From positions 10,587,155 through 10,651,154 of the forward strand of contig NC_056544.1 of NCBI RefSeq assembly GCF_910596095.1: a stretch of 64,000 nucleotides of DNA, given 5' to 3'. Positions 28,632 to 40,100 of the stretch are shown here, one piece after another. Each line of letters starts with the position of its first letter. Positions within the stretch are counted from its first letter, which is position 1. This DNA comes from Thunnus maccoyii (taxonomy: Eukaryota > Chordata > Actinopteri > Scombriformes > Scombridae). A program made the translations under genes and the position numbers. The notes beneath the pieces are model-generated. The model had not been told where the DNA came from and made no database searches. It worked only from the letters and a program-made list of their open reading frames with translations.

Positions 28632-31178
28632 ATGTTCACACTCACTGAGGTTGCGTCCCTGAACGACATCCAGCCGACGTACCGCATCCTGAAGCCATGG
28701 TGGGACGTCTTCATGGACTACCTGGGGCTGGTGATGCTCATGCTGGCCATATTCGCCATGACCATGCAGATCACCAAGGACCAGGTGGCTTGCCTTCCTT
28801 GTCTGGAGGACACGGAGGAGCCTGCAGGAGCTAAGCATAACTCGTTCCCCACACAGAGCACGCGGGAGGCAGCCACTGGGACCCCTGTAACCAACATCCC
28901 ACTAGTCTCTAAGGACCTACCGGACAGAGCAGTCCATGAGATCCTCGTCACACATCAGCACACTGCTGTGAAGGCAGAGAAATATCCCAGTCAACCTCAA
29001 CCGACGGGGGTCAAGACCAACTTGGACTATCAACAATATGTCTTTATCAACCAAATATGTTACCATGTTGCCTTGCCCTGGTACTCCAAGTACTTTCCAT
29101 ACCTCACCCTCATCCACACCCTTGTTCTCATGGTCAGTAGCAATTTCTGGTTCAAATACCCCAAAACGAGCTCAAAGATTGAACATTTTGTTTCTATTCT
29201 GGGTAGATGTTTTGAGTCTCCTTGGACGACGAAGGCTTTATCTGAAACGGCTTGTGAGGACTCCGAGGAGAACAAACAGAGATTAACCGGCGCCCCCTCA
29301 GCACCAAAGCAGGTATCTTTAGAAGGGAAAGAAGAAGGCACAAATGTCAACTCATCCACACCCATGCTTGGGGTGAAGTTTTCCGCAGAGAAGCCCATTG
29401 CGGAGGTCCCAAGTAGTATGACAATCTTGGATAAAAAAGACGGAGAGCAGGCCAAAGCCCTTTTTGAGAAAGTGAGAAAATTCAGAGCTCATGTGGAGGA
29501 CAGTGATTTCATCTACAAGCTTTATGTAGCTCAGACCATTGTCAAAACTGTCAAGTTTATTTTGATATTGTCGTACACCTCAACCTTTTTGGCTAAAATT
29601 AATTTTAAGCATGATTGTGAACCTGATATTAAACAGCTCACTGGATACAGAAAGTTCTTCTGTACGCACAACATGGCTTTCATGCTAAACAAGCTGCTTA
29701 TTAGCTACATGGCTTTGATATTGATCTACGGGATGGCGTGCTTGTACTCTCTCTTCTGGGTATTCCGTCGACCTCTGAAAGAGTACTCATTTGAGAAGGT
29801 CAGGGAAGAGAGCAGCTTTAGTGACATTCCTGATGTCAAAAATGACTTTGCATTCCTCTTACACATGGTTGACCAGTATGACCAACTCTACTCCAAGCGC
29901 TTTGGTGTCTTCCTGTCCGAGGTCAGCGAAAACAAGCTGAGGGAGATCAGCCTCAATCACGAGTGGACCTTTGAGAAGCTACGGCAGCTGGTGACCCGTA
30001 ATGCACAGGACCAGCAGGAGCTGCATCTTTTTATGCTCTCTGGTCTCCCAAATGCAGTGTTTGACCTCACTGACTTGGAAGTGCTCAAACTGGAGCTGAT
30101 TCCTGAGGTGAGATTCTCTGCAAAAGTCTCCCAAATGACCAGCCTGCAGGAGCTGCATCTCTGCCACTGTCCAGCCAAAGTAGAGCAGACAGGTTTCGCA
30201 TTCCTCCGTGACCATCTTCGCTGCCTTCATGTCAAGTTCACGGATGTTGCTGAGATCCCAGGTTGGGTATATATGCTGAGGAGTTTGCGGGAGCTTAACC
30301 TAATTGGGAACTTGAGCTCAGAAAATAACAAGATGATCGGTCTAGAGTCCATGCGAGATTTGAGGCATTTAAAGACATTATGCCTGAAGAGTAACCTCAC
30401 AAAAATGCCCACAAACATCACAGAGCTTTCGCCACACCTGATTAAGTTAGTGGTGCACAATGATGGTACGAAACTGCTGGTACTGAATAGTCTGAAAAAA
30501 ATGACGAATCTAATTGAACTGGAGCTGCACAGCTGTGAACTGGAGAGGATTCCACATGCTATTTTCAGCTTGACCAACTTGCAGGAACTTGACCTGAAAT
30601 CTAACAACATCCGAACCATAGAGGAGATCATAAGCTTCCAGCACCTCAAGAGGCTGACGTGCCTTAAACTGTGGCACAACAAAATAATCACCATTCCATC
30701 CTCCATCGGCCAGGTCAAGTCCCTGGAGTCTCTCCACCTGTCACACAATAAACTGGAGTCTCTGCCTCCAGCCTTGTTCACTCTACCTAAACTGCGGCAC
30801 TTGGACGTGGGCCACAACTCCATCACAGTGCTGCCACCGGATGTGGGTCTCCTACACAACCTCCAGCATTTAGCCATCAATTCCAACAAGCTAGAGGTGC
30901 TGCCCAAGCCTCTGTTCAGGTGCACCAAGCTGAAGGTGTTGTGTCTGGGGTACAATGCACTCTTGGTGCTGCCGGAGGCTACGGGCCAGCTGGTCCAGCT
31001 CACTCAGCTGGAGCTGAGAGGAAACTGTCTGGACAGACTGCCTGCTCAACTGGGCAACTGCCGCATGCTGCGCAAAAACACCCTGGTTGTGGAGGACCAT
31101 CTCTTTGACACACTGCCTGTGGATGTTAAGGAGAGCATCAGCCGAGAGACCAACGTGTCCTTTACAAGTGGCTTATAG
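28632..31178 (+). CDS. lrrc8d: LRRC8D, volume-regulated anion channel (VRAC) subunit
   Basis: Plasma-membrane subunit assembling with LRRC8A into hexameric VRAC; the D subunit favours organic osmolytes and uncharged solutes over chloride. The single coding exon gives 848 aa (human 858). I start at ATG 28632: the GTG at 28629 overlaps the splice acceptor (TTGTTGCAG ends 28629), and the family begins MFTL.EVASLNDIQPTYR. Predicted topology: TM1 about 23-46, first extracellular loop with a variable insert (54-130), TM2 about 154-173, cytosolic loop with TTKALSETACEDSEENKQR, TM3 about 302-321, second extracellular loop, TM4 about 350-377, then leucine-rich repeats from about 430 to 840. The long first loop and the 230-260 region identify D rather than B, C or E. 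Position 133 is Tyr where human LRRC8D has pore-lining Phe143. The last residues are NVSFTSGL. Expression is probably driven from a CpG-enriched 5' exon about 3 kb upstream. Confidence 0.97.
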   Translation: MFTLTEVASLNDIQPTYRILKPWWDVFMDYLGLVMLMLAIFAMTMQITKDQVACLPCLEDTEEPAGAKHNSFPTQSTREAATGTPVTNIPLVSKDLPDRAVHEILVTHQHTAVKAEKYPSQPQPTGVKTNLDYQQYVFINQICYHVALPWYSKYFPYLTLIHTLVLMVSSNFWFKYPKTSSKIEHFVSILGRCFESPWTTKALSETACEDSEENKQRLTGAPSAPKQVSLEGKEEGTNVNSSTPMLGVKFSAEKPIAEVPSSMTILDKKDGEQAKALFEKVRKFRAHVEDSDFIYKLYVAQTIVKTVKFILILSYTSTFLAKINFKHDCEPDIKQLTGYRKFFCTHNMAFMLNKLLISYMALILIYGMACLYSLFWVFRRPLKEYSFEKVREESSFSDIPDVKNDFAFLLHMVDQYDQLYSKRFGVFLSEVSENKLREISLNHEWTFEKLRQLVTRNAQDQQELHLFMLSGLPNAVFDLTDLEVLKLELIPEVRFSAKVSQMTSLQELHLCHCPAKVEQTGFAFLRDHLRCLHVKFTDVAEIPGWVYMLRSLRELNLIGNLSSENNKMIGLESMRDLRHLKTLCLKSNLTKMPTNITELSPHLIKLVVHNDGTKLLVLNSLKKMTNLIELELHSCELERIPHAIFSLTNLQELDLKSNNIRTIEEIISFQHLKRLTCLKLWHNKIITIPSSIGQVKSLESLHLSHNKLESLPPALFTLPKLRHLDVGHNSITVLPPDVGLLHNLQHLAINSNKLEVLPKPLFRCTKLKVLCLGYNALLVLPEATGQLVQLTQLELRGNCLDRLPAQLGNCRMLRKNTLVVEDHLFDTLPVDVKESISRETNVSFTSGL

Positions 31179-32182
31179 CACAAAAATACACAATGACGAC
31201 TCAGACAGGCTGGTAGCTGTGGTGGTAGCCTGTATAATGGGATGAAATAATGTTCTTTTTACTATTATTATAATATCCATAAAAATGAATGCATTTTCTT
31301 GATTGTTTTAATGGGTTGTCTTAGTTGCTTATGTATCTAAATGGATGCAGATTGCTTTTATTGTTGCAGAGTATGTATCACCTAATTCAGCATTTTGGGG
31401 GTTTTTTGTATTTAGCATTTTCATAGCCTTGAACAATAAAACATTAGGAATTTAGCTTCTCTTTTTAATACTCTGTAGACCAAAACTGTTTGCTCACAGT
31501 ATGTAGATCTATCACTATTGTTTTAGGTACTCAGGTATAATTGTAACCATGGGGAACAATCTTTTTTGCCTTAACTGCTGCTATTTTTTTACAGTGAGGG
31601 CTTTCACAAACAAAAGGCCAAAAATGACAATTTCATGTCGTCTTGTCACTTTTAATATGAACACACAGCAATTTCTATATGTGATGGAAGAGAACACAAT
31701 GTAATGATCCTTCCTGGTAGTTTTTAACTTTTGTTTAACTCACATAACCTTTACTTTCCTCAATGTCTTGTAGCTAACAGAATGATTTCAGAGTTGTAAA
31801 ACTCAGGTGGAGACTAAGCACCAGAAATGAACTTTTACCTTTGTAGAGATTGTATACTAAGGCCTATAGTAATTCATTTGCACATTGAAAACCTAATGAT
31901 ATAAAGATCAGTGAATATCTTTTGTGATAATATGTTCCTAGACCGGCATGAGCTGATAAAAGGGAAATCTTTTGACCATCTTTCTTAATCATGTTTTAAA
32001 ATTTTAAATGTGAAATAAAATTGGCTTGGACTGATTGTGTAATGATGATAAACCTGTGTGCCTCCATTCTTTTCAGTGTATCTCTGTGTAGGCCTACATA
32101 TCTACATCTAAGTGTTCGTCAGAGCTGCTGTACCACCTTGGTGATCCTTTGCTCAACGTTCACAACTTTATGGCACAATAAA
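31179..32182 (+). other. lrrc8d 3' UTR with three AATAAA signals
   Basis: AATAAA occurs at 31435-31440, 32014-32019 and 32177-32182, allowing alternative 3' ends 0.3-1.0 kb past the stop. AT-rich, with no open frame of note. Confidence 0.5.
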
Positions 32183-35100
32183 ACAACATATTAGATGAAT
32201 GTCCAATCATTAATCCTCTACTCTAAGTGTGCACTGAACACTACTGCGGTAACTGAATTGTGAAAACTACTAAGGTATTTTTAAGTTAATTCAAAGTAAA
32301 CTCCTAATGCTGCTTCAATGGAAAATCCCCTAAACATATACGCTGTATACATTCTACCTAATCTGGACAGTTCAGGCTTCATTTTTAACACAAATGATTT
32401 CACATCCAAAACTATGGAGCCTGTAAAGCAGTGGTGTCCAAACATGTCCCACTTTGGCAACTCAAAAAATGTCACGTCCCCCCACCTACACATAAACTGA
32501 AAGCATTTTTATCAACTGCAACAAGAGTAGAATTGAATTTCATTGAAATAACGTTATCAAGAACATGACTGTATGTTTCTTTTCATGCATATTTCTCACT
32601 AGTTTTTGTTGTGCAATTCAAATACAAGATAAACTTTGTCCAAACTGCCAGAGATTTTACTTACAAAAGACATAAAGCTCCTGCTATATTCTTCTCCATA
32701 GTCTCCAGTTTTCTTTTCCTCTTGGTCAAAAGTAAATCTGTCTTGTATTTTACATGTTGTGTCATTTTGCTTTTCTTGATAATCTGAATTCCAAATGATA
32801 GATCTTTTTCAGAGCAGAGGTTTGTAGCAGGAAAGACACAGGTGGAACTAATAACATTTATTATCACTCTTGTGGTCAATTATTGCAATGAAATGCAACA
32901 CTATTATCCCCCCTAAATTATAACTTTTTTCACAAGTTTCTGGTCCACTAAATAGTTTCCCATCTGCATTAAAAACTTGGGAAAAAAAGGTCTTTGCTCA
33001 TGACCCCTCATGCTCTGTACAAATGAGCCAAATCTCATTTGTTTATGTCATCAACAAACAGACAGTGGAAAAGATTACAGTGACGTCAATCTATCGTAAG
33101 GAACAGGATTACGATTCCAAAAAACCTTTTTCAAGTTTTAGACACTCAAGCAAACCAGTCCACACACTGTTTCCAGTTCTTTGTCTGACAGTGCACTTTT
33201 TGATGATACTTCAACAACATCATCCATAATCTTTTTCACCAGATGTCTAAAGTTAATATGATGAACATGAATGTCATCAATCTATATGATCCTACAGAAG
33301 ATGTTTCTGCCAAAATTATAATTCAGACCATATATTCGTGAGCGCATGGGATGGATTTATACAGGAAACTTATAATGGTCGTCTGCAAACCAGTAACATT
33401 GTTAATGTGAGCAAATGAGTCCTGTGGAGGAAGAACAATAGGTTCACTGTCTCTGTGTACATGTTGACCAGGTCATAGAGGTCATGCGTGTTATACATGT
33501 ATGTAGCCTTCTGTTCAGCAGTCTAACTGATGGCCTTGCAGTAATATGCTCAATAAGTGAACATACTCCGAGAATTAACATCACAATGTATCTGTCCTTG
33601 AGATATCCTATCCTGGTTCTGAAAGCGTCAGCACATAATCATGCATAGTCTGTCTGGTCATGTTTTATCTCATTCACTTTGTTTAGACTCACTCACCTTT
33701 TAGCAGACACTACTGTCTCCTCTGCACATTATTTAAGCAAAAGCACAAGCAGGTGTCTGCTTTTGTTAAACAATAGTTATTATACATGAAGAAGTTTCTT
33801 CATAGATTCCAATATAAAGGTTCAGTTTTTCCTCATATTAAAGTTGCTGTAAACTCTGCACTATAGTATAACTGAGCATATGATACTTTAGCTTTGCAGT
33901 GGTTTCAGGGGGGTTTCAGGGTCAGACAAACCAGGAATGATTTAACTTTTTTATTGGGGTCATTTCTGGGGGTCCTCAGGGCAAAAATGAACTGAGATGT
34001 CTTGTATACAGTGATTCAGTTAAATGTAAATTTATTTAAGAATATGCATGATGTATATTTTGACACAGGTAGACAAGACAGGTAATAAAACAACACATAT
34101 TAAGGCCTTGATCGTTACATTTGACATTGTGCCTTTGTGATGCATATTTCCAAACATTTGCAGTTTATGAAATTATCACAAACCGATAGACACACAATGA
34201 ATATGGGTAACTGATAATTCAGCCTCACATTTAGGAAGTTTTGATAATATTGTGTTTATATTTTGGGATGATTATTCTCATTTGTTATCAAACTACCAGG
34301 AAGAAAATTTTGACCATGTAGTTTGATAAATTGTGGTCTGACACTAAAATAATGAACCACAGAAATAGATAGATAGACAAATAGACTTGGAAACCCCAGT
34401 TCATGACATTTAATACAAATGTATCATTCTGTACCTTATATAAGGTTTGTAATTTCCCTCTCCACTCAAAAAATTATCTTCACTATGCAGAATAATGTAT
34501 GTGAAGAGTTAAACACTATTAGGCTGTTTTCACATTCATCTTCTTCTCTGTGAGCATTAAAAATGTTATTTTAAGGGCAGGACCTGTGAGCATGATTTGT
34601 GACATTACAACTAGTTTGGAAACCAATCATGGTACAATATTCAACTTACACAAGTGTGATGTGGAAACTTGGAAATGGATTTTACAGTGAAGAAGGAGAC
34701 ATCTTGTGTCCAGCAGAAAAACTTTTGAAATTAAAAATGTTTGATTAGTCATATGCAGATTCTGGATTTTTCAATGAGGGAGAAGGAGGAGATACCCATT
34801 TTAAGGATTATTTTTTTTAGACAGATCTCTTTCATTGATTTTTCAAGAAGAAACAAACAAACACAGCACAAACAAACATCGGACTGTTTATCGACTAAGC
34901 ATATTCAAAGGTATAACTAAGCATGATTAATATGCATCTGGGAGGGTGGGGAAAAAAGTAAATAAAATAAAAAGGGAGGAGGGGGAGACAGGTAAATAAA
35001 TATGCATATACATGAACATGTAGAATTGCAGACAAAAAAGGGAGATATGATATACAGTATATGAATGAAATATAAAATATAAACACCAGGAAGTCAATCT

Positions 35101-35424
35101 CAAGAGTTCAGACGAAAGAACATAGTAAAGCATGAAGGCAAAAAGCAGAAAGGGCAAAAATAAAAATAATCTTTATGAGTAGATTTGGGGTGAAATAGGT
35201 AAATCAAAAAAATAATAATAGTAATAATAATAATTAAAGCATTTTTAGGATATCAACAAGGTAATTGATCTTTTTTTTTTGGAAAAAACATGTCATACAC
35301 TTATTATCATTCCAAATGGAGTATTTTTAATACATCTTGAAACATGCCATACTCCAGAGGTCCATCATATGTTGCAGTATGTCCCCATCTGTTGGCAGGT
35401 GAAAGTACTTTTAAAGTGAGAGAG
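32183..35424. other. Intergenic between lrrc8d and znf326-like gene
   Basis: AT-rich. CAGTGGTGTCCAAAC near 32411 looks like the end of another hAT-type element without a recognised partner end. 34790-35340 is purine-rich on the plus strand (AAATAAAATAAAAAGGGAGG type) and possibly repeat-derived. No gene or RNA recognised. Confidence 0.45.
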
Positions 35425-37056
35425 GTCTGTCTGCAGCCTCCTCTGTGGGGACACCTCCGCTGCAGGCTCCGCTCTCAGGGCAGCTCCACTGTCAGGACAG
35501 GAAATAATACCTTGTGTTTTCTTTTTTTCTTTTTTCTAAGCCCTGCATTAACAACTGTAGAAGAAAACACAATACATGTCCATGGTTGTTTTCAAGAGCT
35601 GTTCATAGAGGTGACAATGTGACTGTGACTTGTTTGGTTTAAAGTAATTTAATAAAGCAATTCATGTTTAGTTGTTTTAATAGTAACTATATCAAAGAAA
35701 TGGTAATTTATTGTTGTTGTGAGTTGCGCTCTATGCAACTTGTGTAGGTTTCTGTAGCCTGTGTAAGTTACTGTGAGTTAACTCTAACTCTTTCTTCTCC
35801 CGCACACTCAGTATCTTACACATACTATTCACAGAAAATATGAATTCATGGGAAACCTGGTAGTGGTATTTATTCAGTATTACTATGGACAAGATACTGA
35901 AAATACACTGTTTTGAGTTACGTGCTTAAAAGTTTCAAGGAAGTAACCCTGTGCTTTGTTGCAGCTTTAGATGATATTGTGTCCAAGATATCGGGTACAA
36001 AGTCTTTTCCTTACTTTCTTTTCTGTAAAACTGCAGCATATTGGTGAGTAAAATGTTCAGTTTGAACGACACCTGTTCTGATCATTATTTGAAGCTTCCT
36101 CTACAAAACAGTGATGCGCAAATGTGCATTATCCAAAACCAACTAGTCTCAATGTTTTGCTCCGTACTAGTTGTGCTGTTAAAATAGTTTATGTTATGTT
36201 ATCAGTTTGTGTAAATCTAAATCACCTCAACTACTTAATGTTATCTAGTCAGGATATCTATAATGCCAACAGTGGCTAGTGTTAGCTTATTAAGTCAGTT
36301 TCAAATACACAAAGCAAGCTTTTCCACATATGCTATATTAATATAAAGCTTGTTTTGGTAGATTTCTCATATATCAATAGATATATAGGCTAGAGTCTTT
36401 AAAGGTTTTAAATACAATCAAAACAGTGTTATGTAATAAGATATCGATTGTCAGCTTTTCATACTAAATTCACCTGATCACAGTAAAATAATTTGTCTGC
36501 AAAGAGAACTCAGACATTGTGAATAAAAGGAGAACAGTGCATGTGTTTGTGTCTGTGAAAGCTGAGGAGAGGCTTTAAGCAATAAGCAGTGTTTGTTGAA
36601 TCAATGAGCTATAGGCTATATTTGTTTATGAATCTATCAATAAATATCACTATATTGACAGTTATCACAATGTGCTACGTTGACAGAATAAATCAATACA
36701 TTCACTATTTAAATAATACTGCTACATTGATAGCCTATAATTATTGAATCGATATGAATCATTATATTGGCAGAGTCAATCACTTTATGGTATGTTGATA
36801 GATATATGTCGCTACATTTAAAGAATTCATAGGATACTAAATTGTCACTGTGTTGGCAGAATTATTAAATATATATTAATGACGAATCATGTTAAACAGC
36901 AACATGTATTTGCCGTGACAGTCAATAGTTCTGTGGTCTTTTTTAAATTTTTATTTATTTTTTTATTTTGGTGGCATTTTGGTCCTGACAGTGGAGCTGC
37001 CCTCAGAGTGGAACCTGCACCGGAAGCGTCCCCACAGAGGAGGTCTGCAGACAGAC
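35425..37056. repeat. Inverted-repeat pair bounding 1.5 kb of AT-rich DNA
   Basis: The left arm (35425-35498) starts GTCTGTCTGCAG and ends GTCAGGAC. The right arm (36982-37056) is its reverse complement with about seven differences, starting GTCCTGAC and ending CTGCAGACAGAC. The arms are GC-richer than the interior. A foldback or TIR element is possible, but I see no clear target duplication. The right arm ends 84 bp before the znf326-like ATG. Confidence 0.6.
36598..36870. repeat. Degenerate tandem repeat, about 30-40 bp units
   Basis: Between the inverted-repeat arms, short units recur with a core like ATCACTATATTGACAG / GCTACGTTGACAGAATAAATC / CATTGATAGCC / TATATTGGCAGAGTCA / GGTATGTTGATAGATA / GTGTTGGCAGAATTATT. 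They are diverged copies of a (T)TGRCAG-containing unit. Unit boundaries are approximate. Confidence 0.5.
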
Positions 37057-37139
37057 TGTCTGCGCTCTGTGTTGATGCAGATGAGGCACCCTCACTTCAC
37101 TCACATACGAACTGACCTGCTCCTGTTAGTGAATAAATA

Positions 37140-40100
37140 ATGAACCGTCAGAGTAATGTTCCTTTCAACACTTCAGCAGCAGCTATAGGAGCTGCTCCAG
37201 TCGGCCTGTTCAATCAACAGCAAACTGGAAGGTAATTCACTGGAGTTATGATAACATTTAGCCAACGTTACTGTAGCTGCATTCATACGAAGAAGTTTCA
37301 GATTTATTAAGTTGAGCAAGGTGCTTGTTGAACACTGTCTTTTTGTTGTTTGAATGAGCATGATGTCTGAAAGCTAACTCCAGCATTGTTTACTATCTGT
37401 TCTGTGTGTAGCTATGTGGCTAAAGCTAACAGCAAACACTGCTGAGCTAGCTCAGTTTACCAGGCCGATTTGTTGATATTAGCATTGATAAAAGGCCTTG
37501 CTACCTTGCAACATTCATGTTCAGTAGCTGTCAATGTGATATCCAGTTGTCTCATTGTATTGCTCTCACGTGTGTGTTTTCTGTGATAAGCAGAACACCC
37601 CAAGACTACAGAGAGGGTATGATACACATCCCCGTGAAGACAGCAAACTCAAACATCAGGACATCTGACATGGCTGCAAAGAAACTATCAGCTCAGAGAG
37701 GTGCAGGTAACCTCTGTGGACTTTGTTCCTAGTAGGATCCTACAAAGGTTTAAACCAATGCTATTACACGATTTAGCCAATTTGCTGCATATTACTCATT
37801 GCATCATAATCAACCATTTTGCAAGCTTGAGCTGAAATGACTAGTTGATTAATTGATTAGTCGAATAACAGAAAAGTAATCGGCAGGTATTTTGATAATC
37901 AATTAATCCTACTCAAAGATTTTCTCATTCCAGCATCTCAAATGTGAGGGTGTGCTGCTTTTCTGTGATGTTTTTGGGTTTGGGCAGTTGTTTGGAAAAA
38001 AAACAAGGAATTTGAGGATATCACTCAGGGGTCTGGGAAATTGTAATGGTGTTTTTCACTATTTTCTGACATTTTATTGACTAAACAACTGTTTAATTTA
38101 GAATTAATTGTTTGTTGCAACCATATTGCCAACCATGCTGCTGCTATAGTTATAGGCATTTCTTGATTTCCATAAAGTCCACTTTAATATGTAAATGTAT
38201 TTGTCACATTTGTGTATAAAGTACTTCATTGTTGAAAGGTAATGCAGACAGTGAAGACTTTTCATGTCAGTTTGCACTTAACTGCATCAGTATGCAATGA
38301 CAATGTAACTTTGACCAAAATCAATGCAGGCTTGATGTTCACTGTAATGGATTATACAACTCAAGCAAGTTTCATGAGTCTGCTAATTGATTTTGATACT
38401 ATACATGAATTAATGGAAACTAATCTCTGCCTAAAACTGCAGGAAAAATGTGTCCATAAACGGTGTGGCATGCATGCTGACCATCGACAATGGTCAGTTT
38501 ATAATTGGGGATTATTGTGTTAGTTCTTATCCGAGTTACTAATAAAGTCAACAGAAATTAAACACAACTTGCTTCAGTTCATTGGCAGTTAGTTGTACTC
38601 TTTAGATTACATATCTAAATGCATCCAGTCTGCCCAGATGAACTGCCCTCATTTTCATTTAGCTTTTTGTATTCTTCAGCTCAATCTTCTGCTGGTAAAT
38701 GGAAGTCTTCATTCAAACCAATAGGTGATGAACTAAGTCAAGATGGCAATTCTCAGGACAAAAGCACAAACTGTTTAGAAAGGTAAGCCTTTATACAGTA
38801 TGTTTATTTGGCAAAATGAAGATGCAGCACTTGAAACCTTACCTTTACTGATCATAAGGAATTAAAACAACAGAAAAAAGCCTTGAAAACATACCTTATG
38901 TGACCTCCTCTTGCAGCCACCACCAGGGATGTATACAGGAATTCTGTGGCCCTTCATAATTAATTTGTAAATCCTGCTAGAAGTTCTGTGGTGCCCCTTG
39001 AATGATAACCACCTTTCGCTGAGGACACTGCCACCCTCTGCTTGAAAACCTCTCACTCATTGACCCAATGAGCACCTGAATCTGCTGTTTGGATTTTTTT
39101 TTCCATTCCTGCAAGAGGCTGTGACAAAGTGTCTGGTCACTGACAGGTAGAGAGTGACGTTGCAGTCCAGGTTGTCCCACATTTGAGCCTCTGACTTTGT
39201 CTCATGGCGACAAAAAATGTTGAAATATGGTCTGTCTGAAGGTGACCTCATTAGGAATATTCCAGGTGGACCTTGTAAAGTAAAAGTGCAAGTGGCAGGA
39301 AACACGCAGTGCCTTAGTGACTCTGTTTTAATAAATGGACACATTCCAGTAAATGTGCACAGCCTCTAATTAGTTTTCTCATTCCAAAAAAAGCTGCCCC
39401 CCCCCTCCCCTTCACACCAGCAGTTTATGTAGTTTAATGACATAGTTTTAGTGTCCATGAACATACAGTGGTTAATGGTAACATGTCCTTGCAGCAGCTC
39501 TTTAGATAAATTGCCAACGCCATAACAGAATAGTGAATTTATTTCCAACATACTCAAACTGTAATTCCTCTTCTGTCTCCCTCAGGACTGAGCTTTATGA
39601 CCCTTATGATCCCGTCTCATCAGACTCTGACCCTTATGATCCCGTCTCATCAGACTCTGAGATCTCATCAGACTCCGACATGCCACGACGGGGCCCAAAT
39701 CACAACCACTCCCTACCTGACCAGGATAACAACCTGTCACGACAGTGTGTGTCTCCAGGTAGAGGTTGTCGTGAAAACCGCTGCTGGGATTCGTCCCTCT
39801 CTGAACCAGGGAGCCGACCCCTTGACAGACATGACTTTAACCCTGAAACCAGACTCGCTGAGAGTCGAGGTCTCAGTCCAGGTCATAGACCACCTGAAAG
39901 ACGGGCTTACAGTCCAGACATTGAATCACTTGACCGGCCTGGGTATGGCTCCATCAGTAGACCTCTGGACCACAGAAGTTGCAGCCCTGACCGGCTTATT
40001 CACAGCTCCTCTACCCATCAGTTTCCTGCTTCTTATGGAGGACAGAGGACTAACGGAGAAGCGAGGATAACAATGCCAGAATACAAGAGAGAGGTATCAC

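Noticed and set aside
30227-31003. 258-aa minus-strand ORF
   Set aside because: Antisense shadow of the lrrc8d leucine-rich repeats.
28632-31178. Assignment as lrrc8b, lrrc8c or lrrc8e
   Set aside because: Length (848 aa), the long first extracellular loop and the CEDSEENKQR region match LRRC8D only.
38862-39344. Overlapping minus-strand open frames in a znf326 intron
   Set aside because: They are split over two frames, match no family I know, and lack splice or start context; probably repeat-derived or chance.
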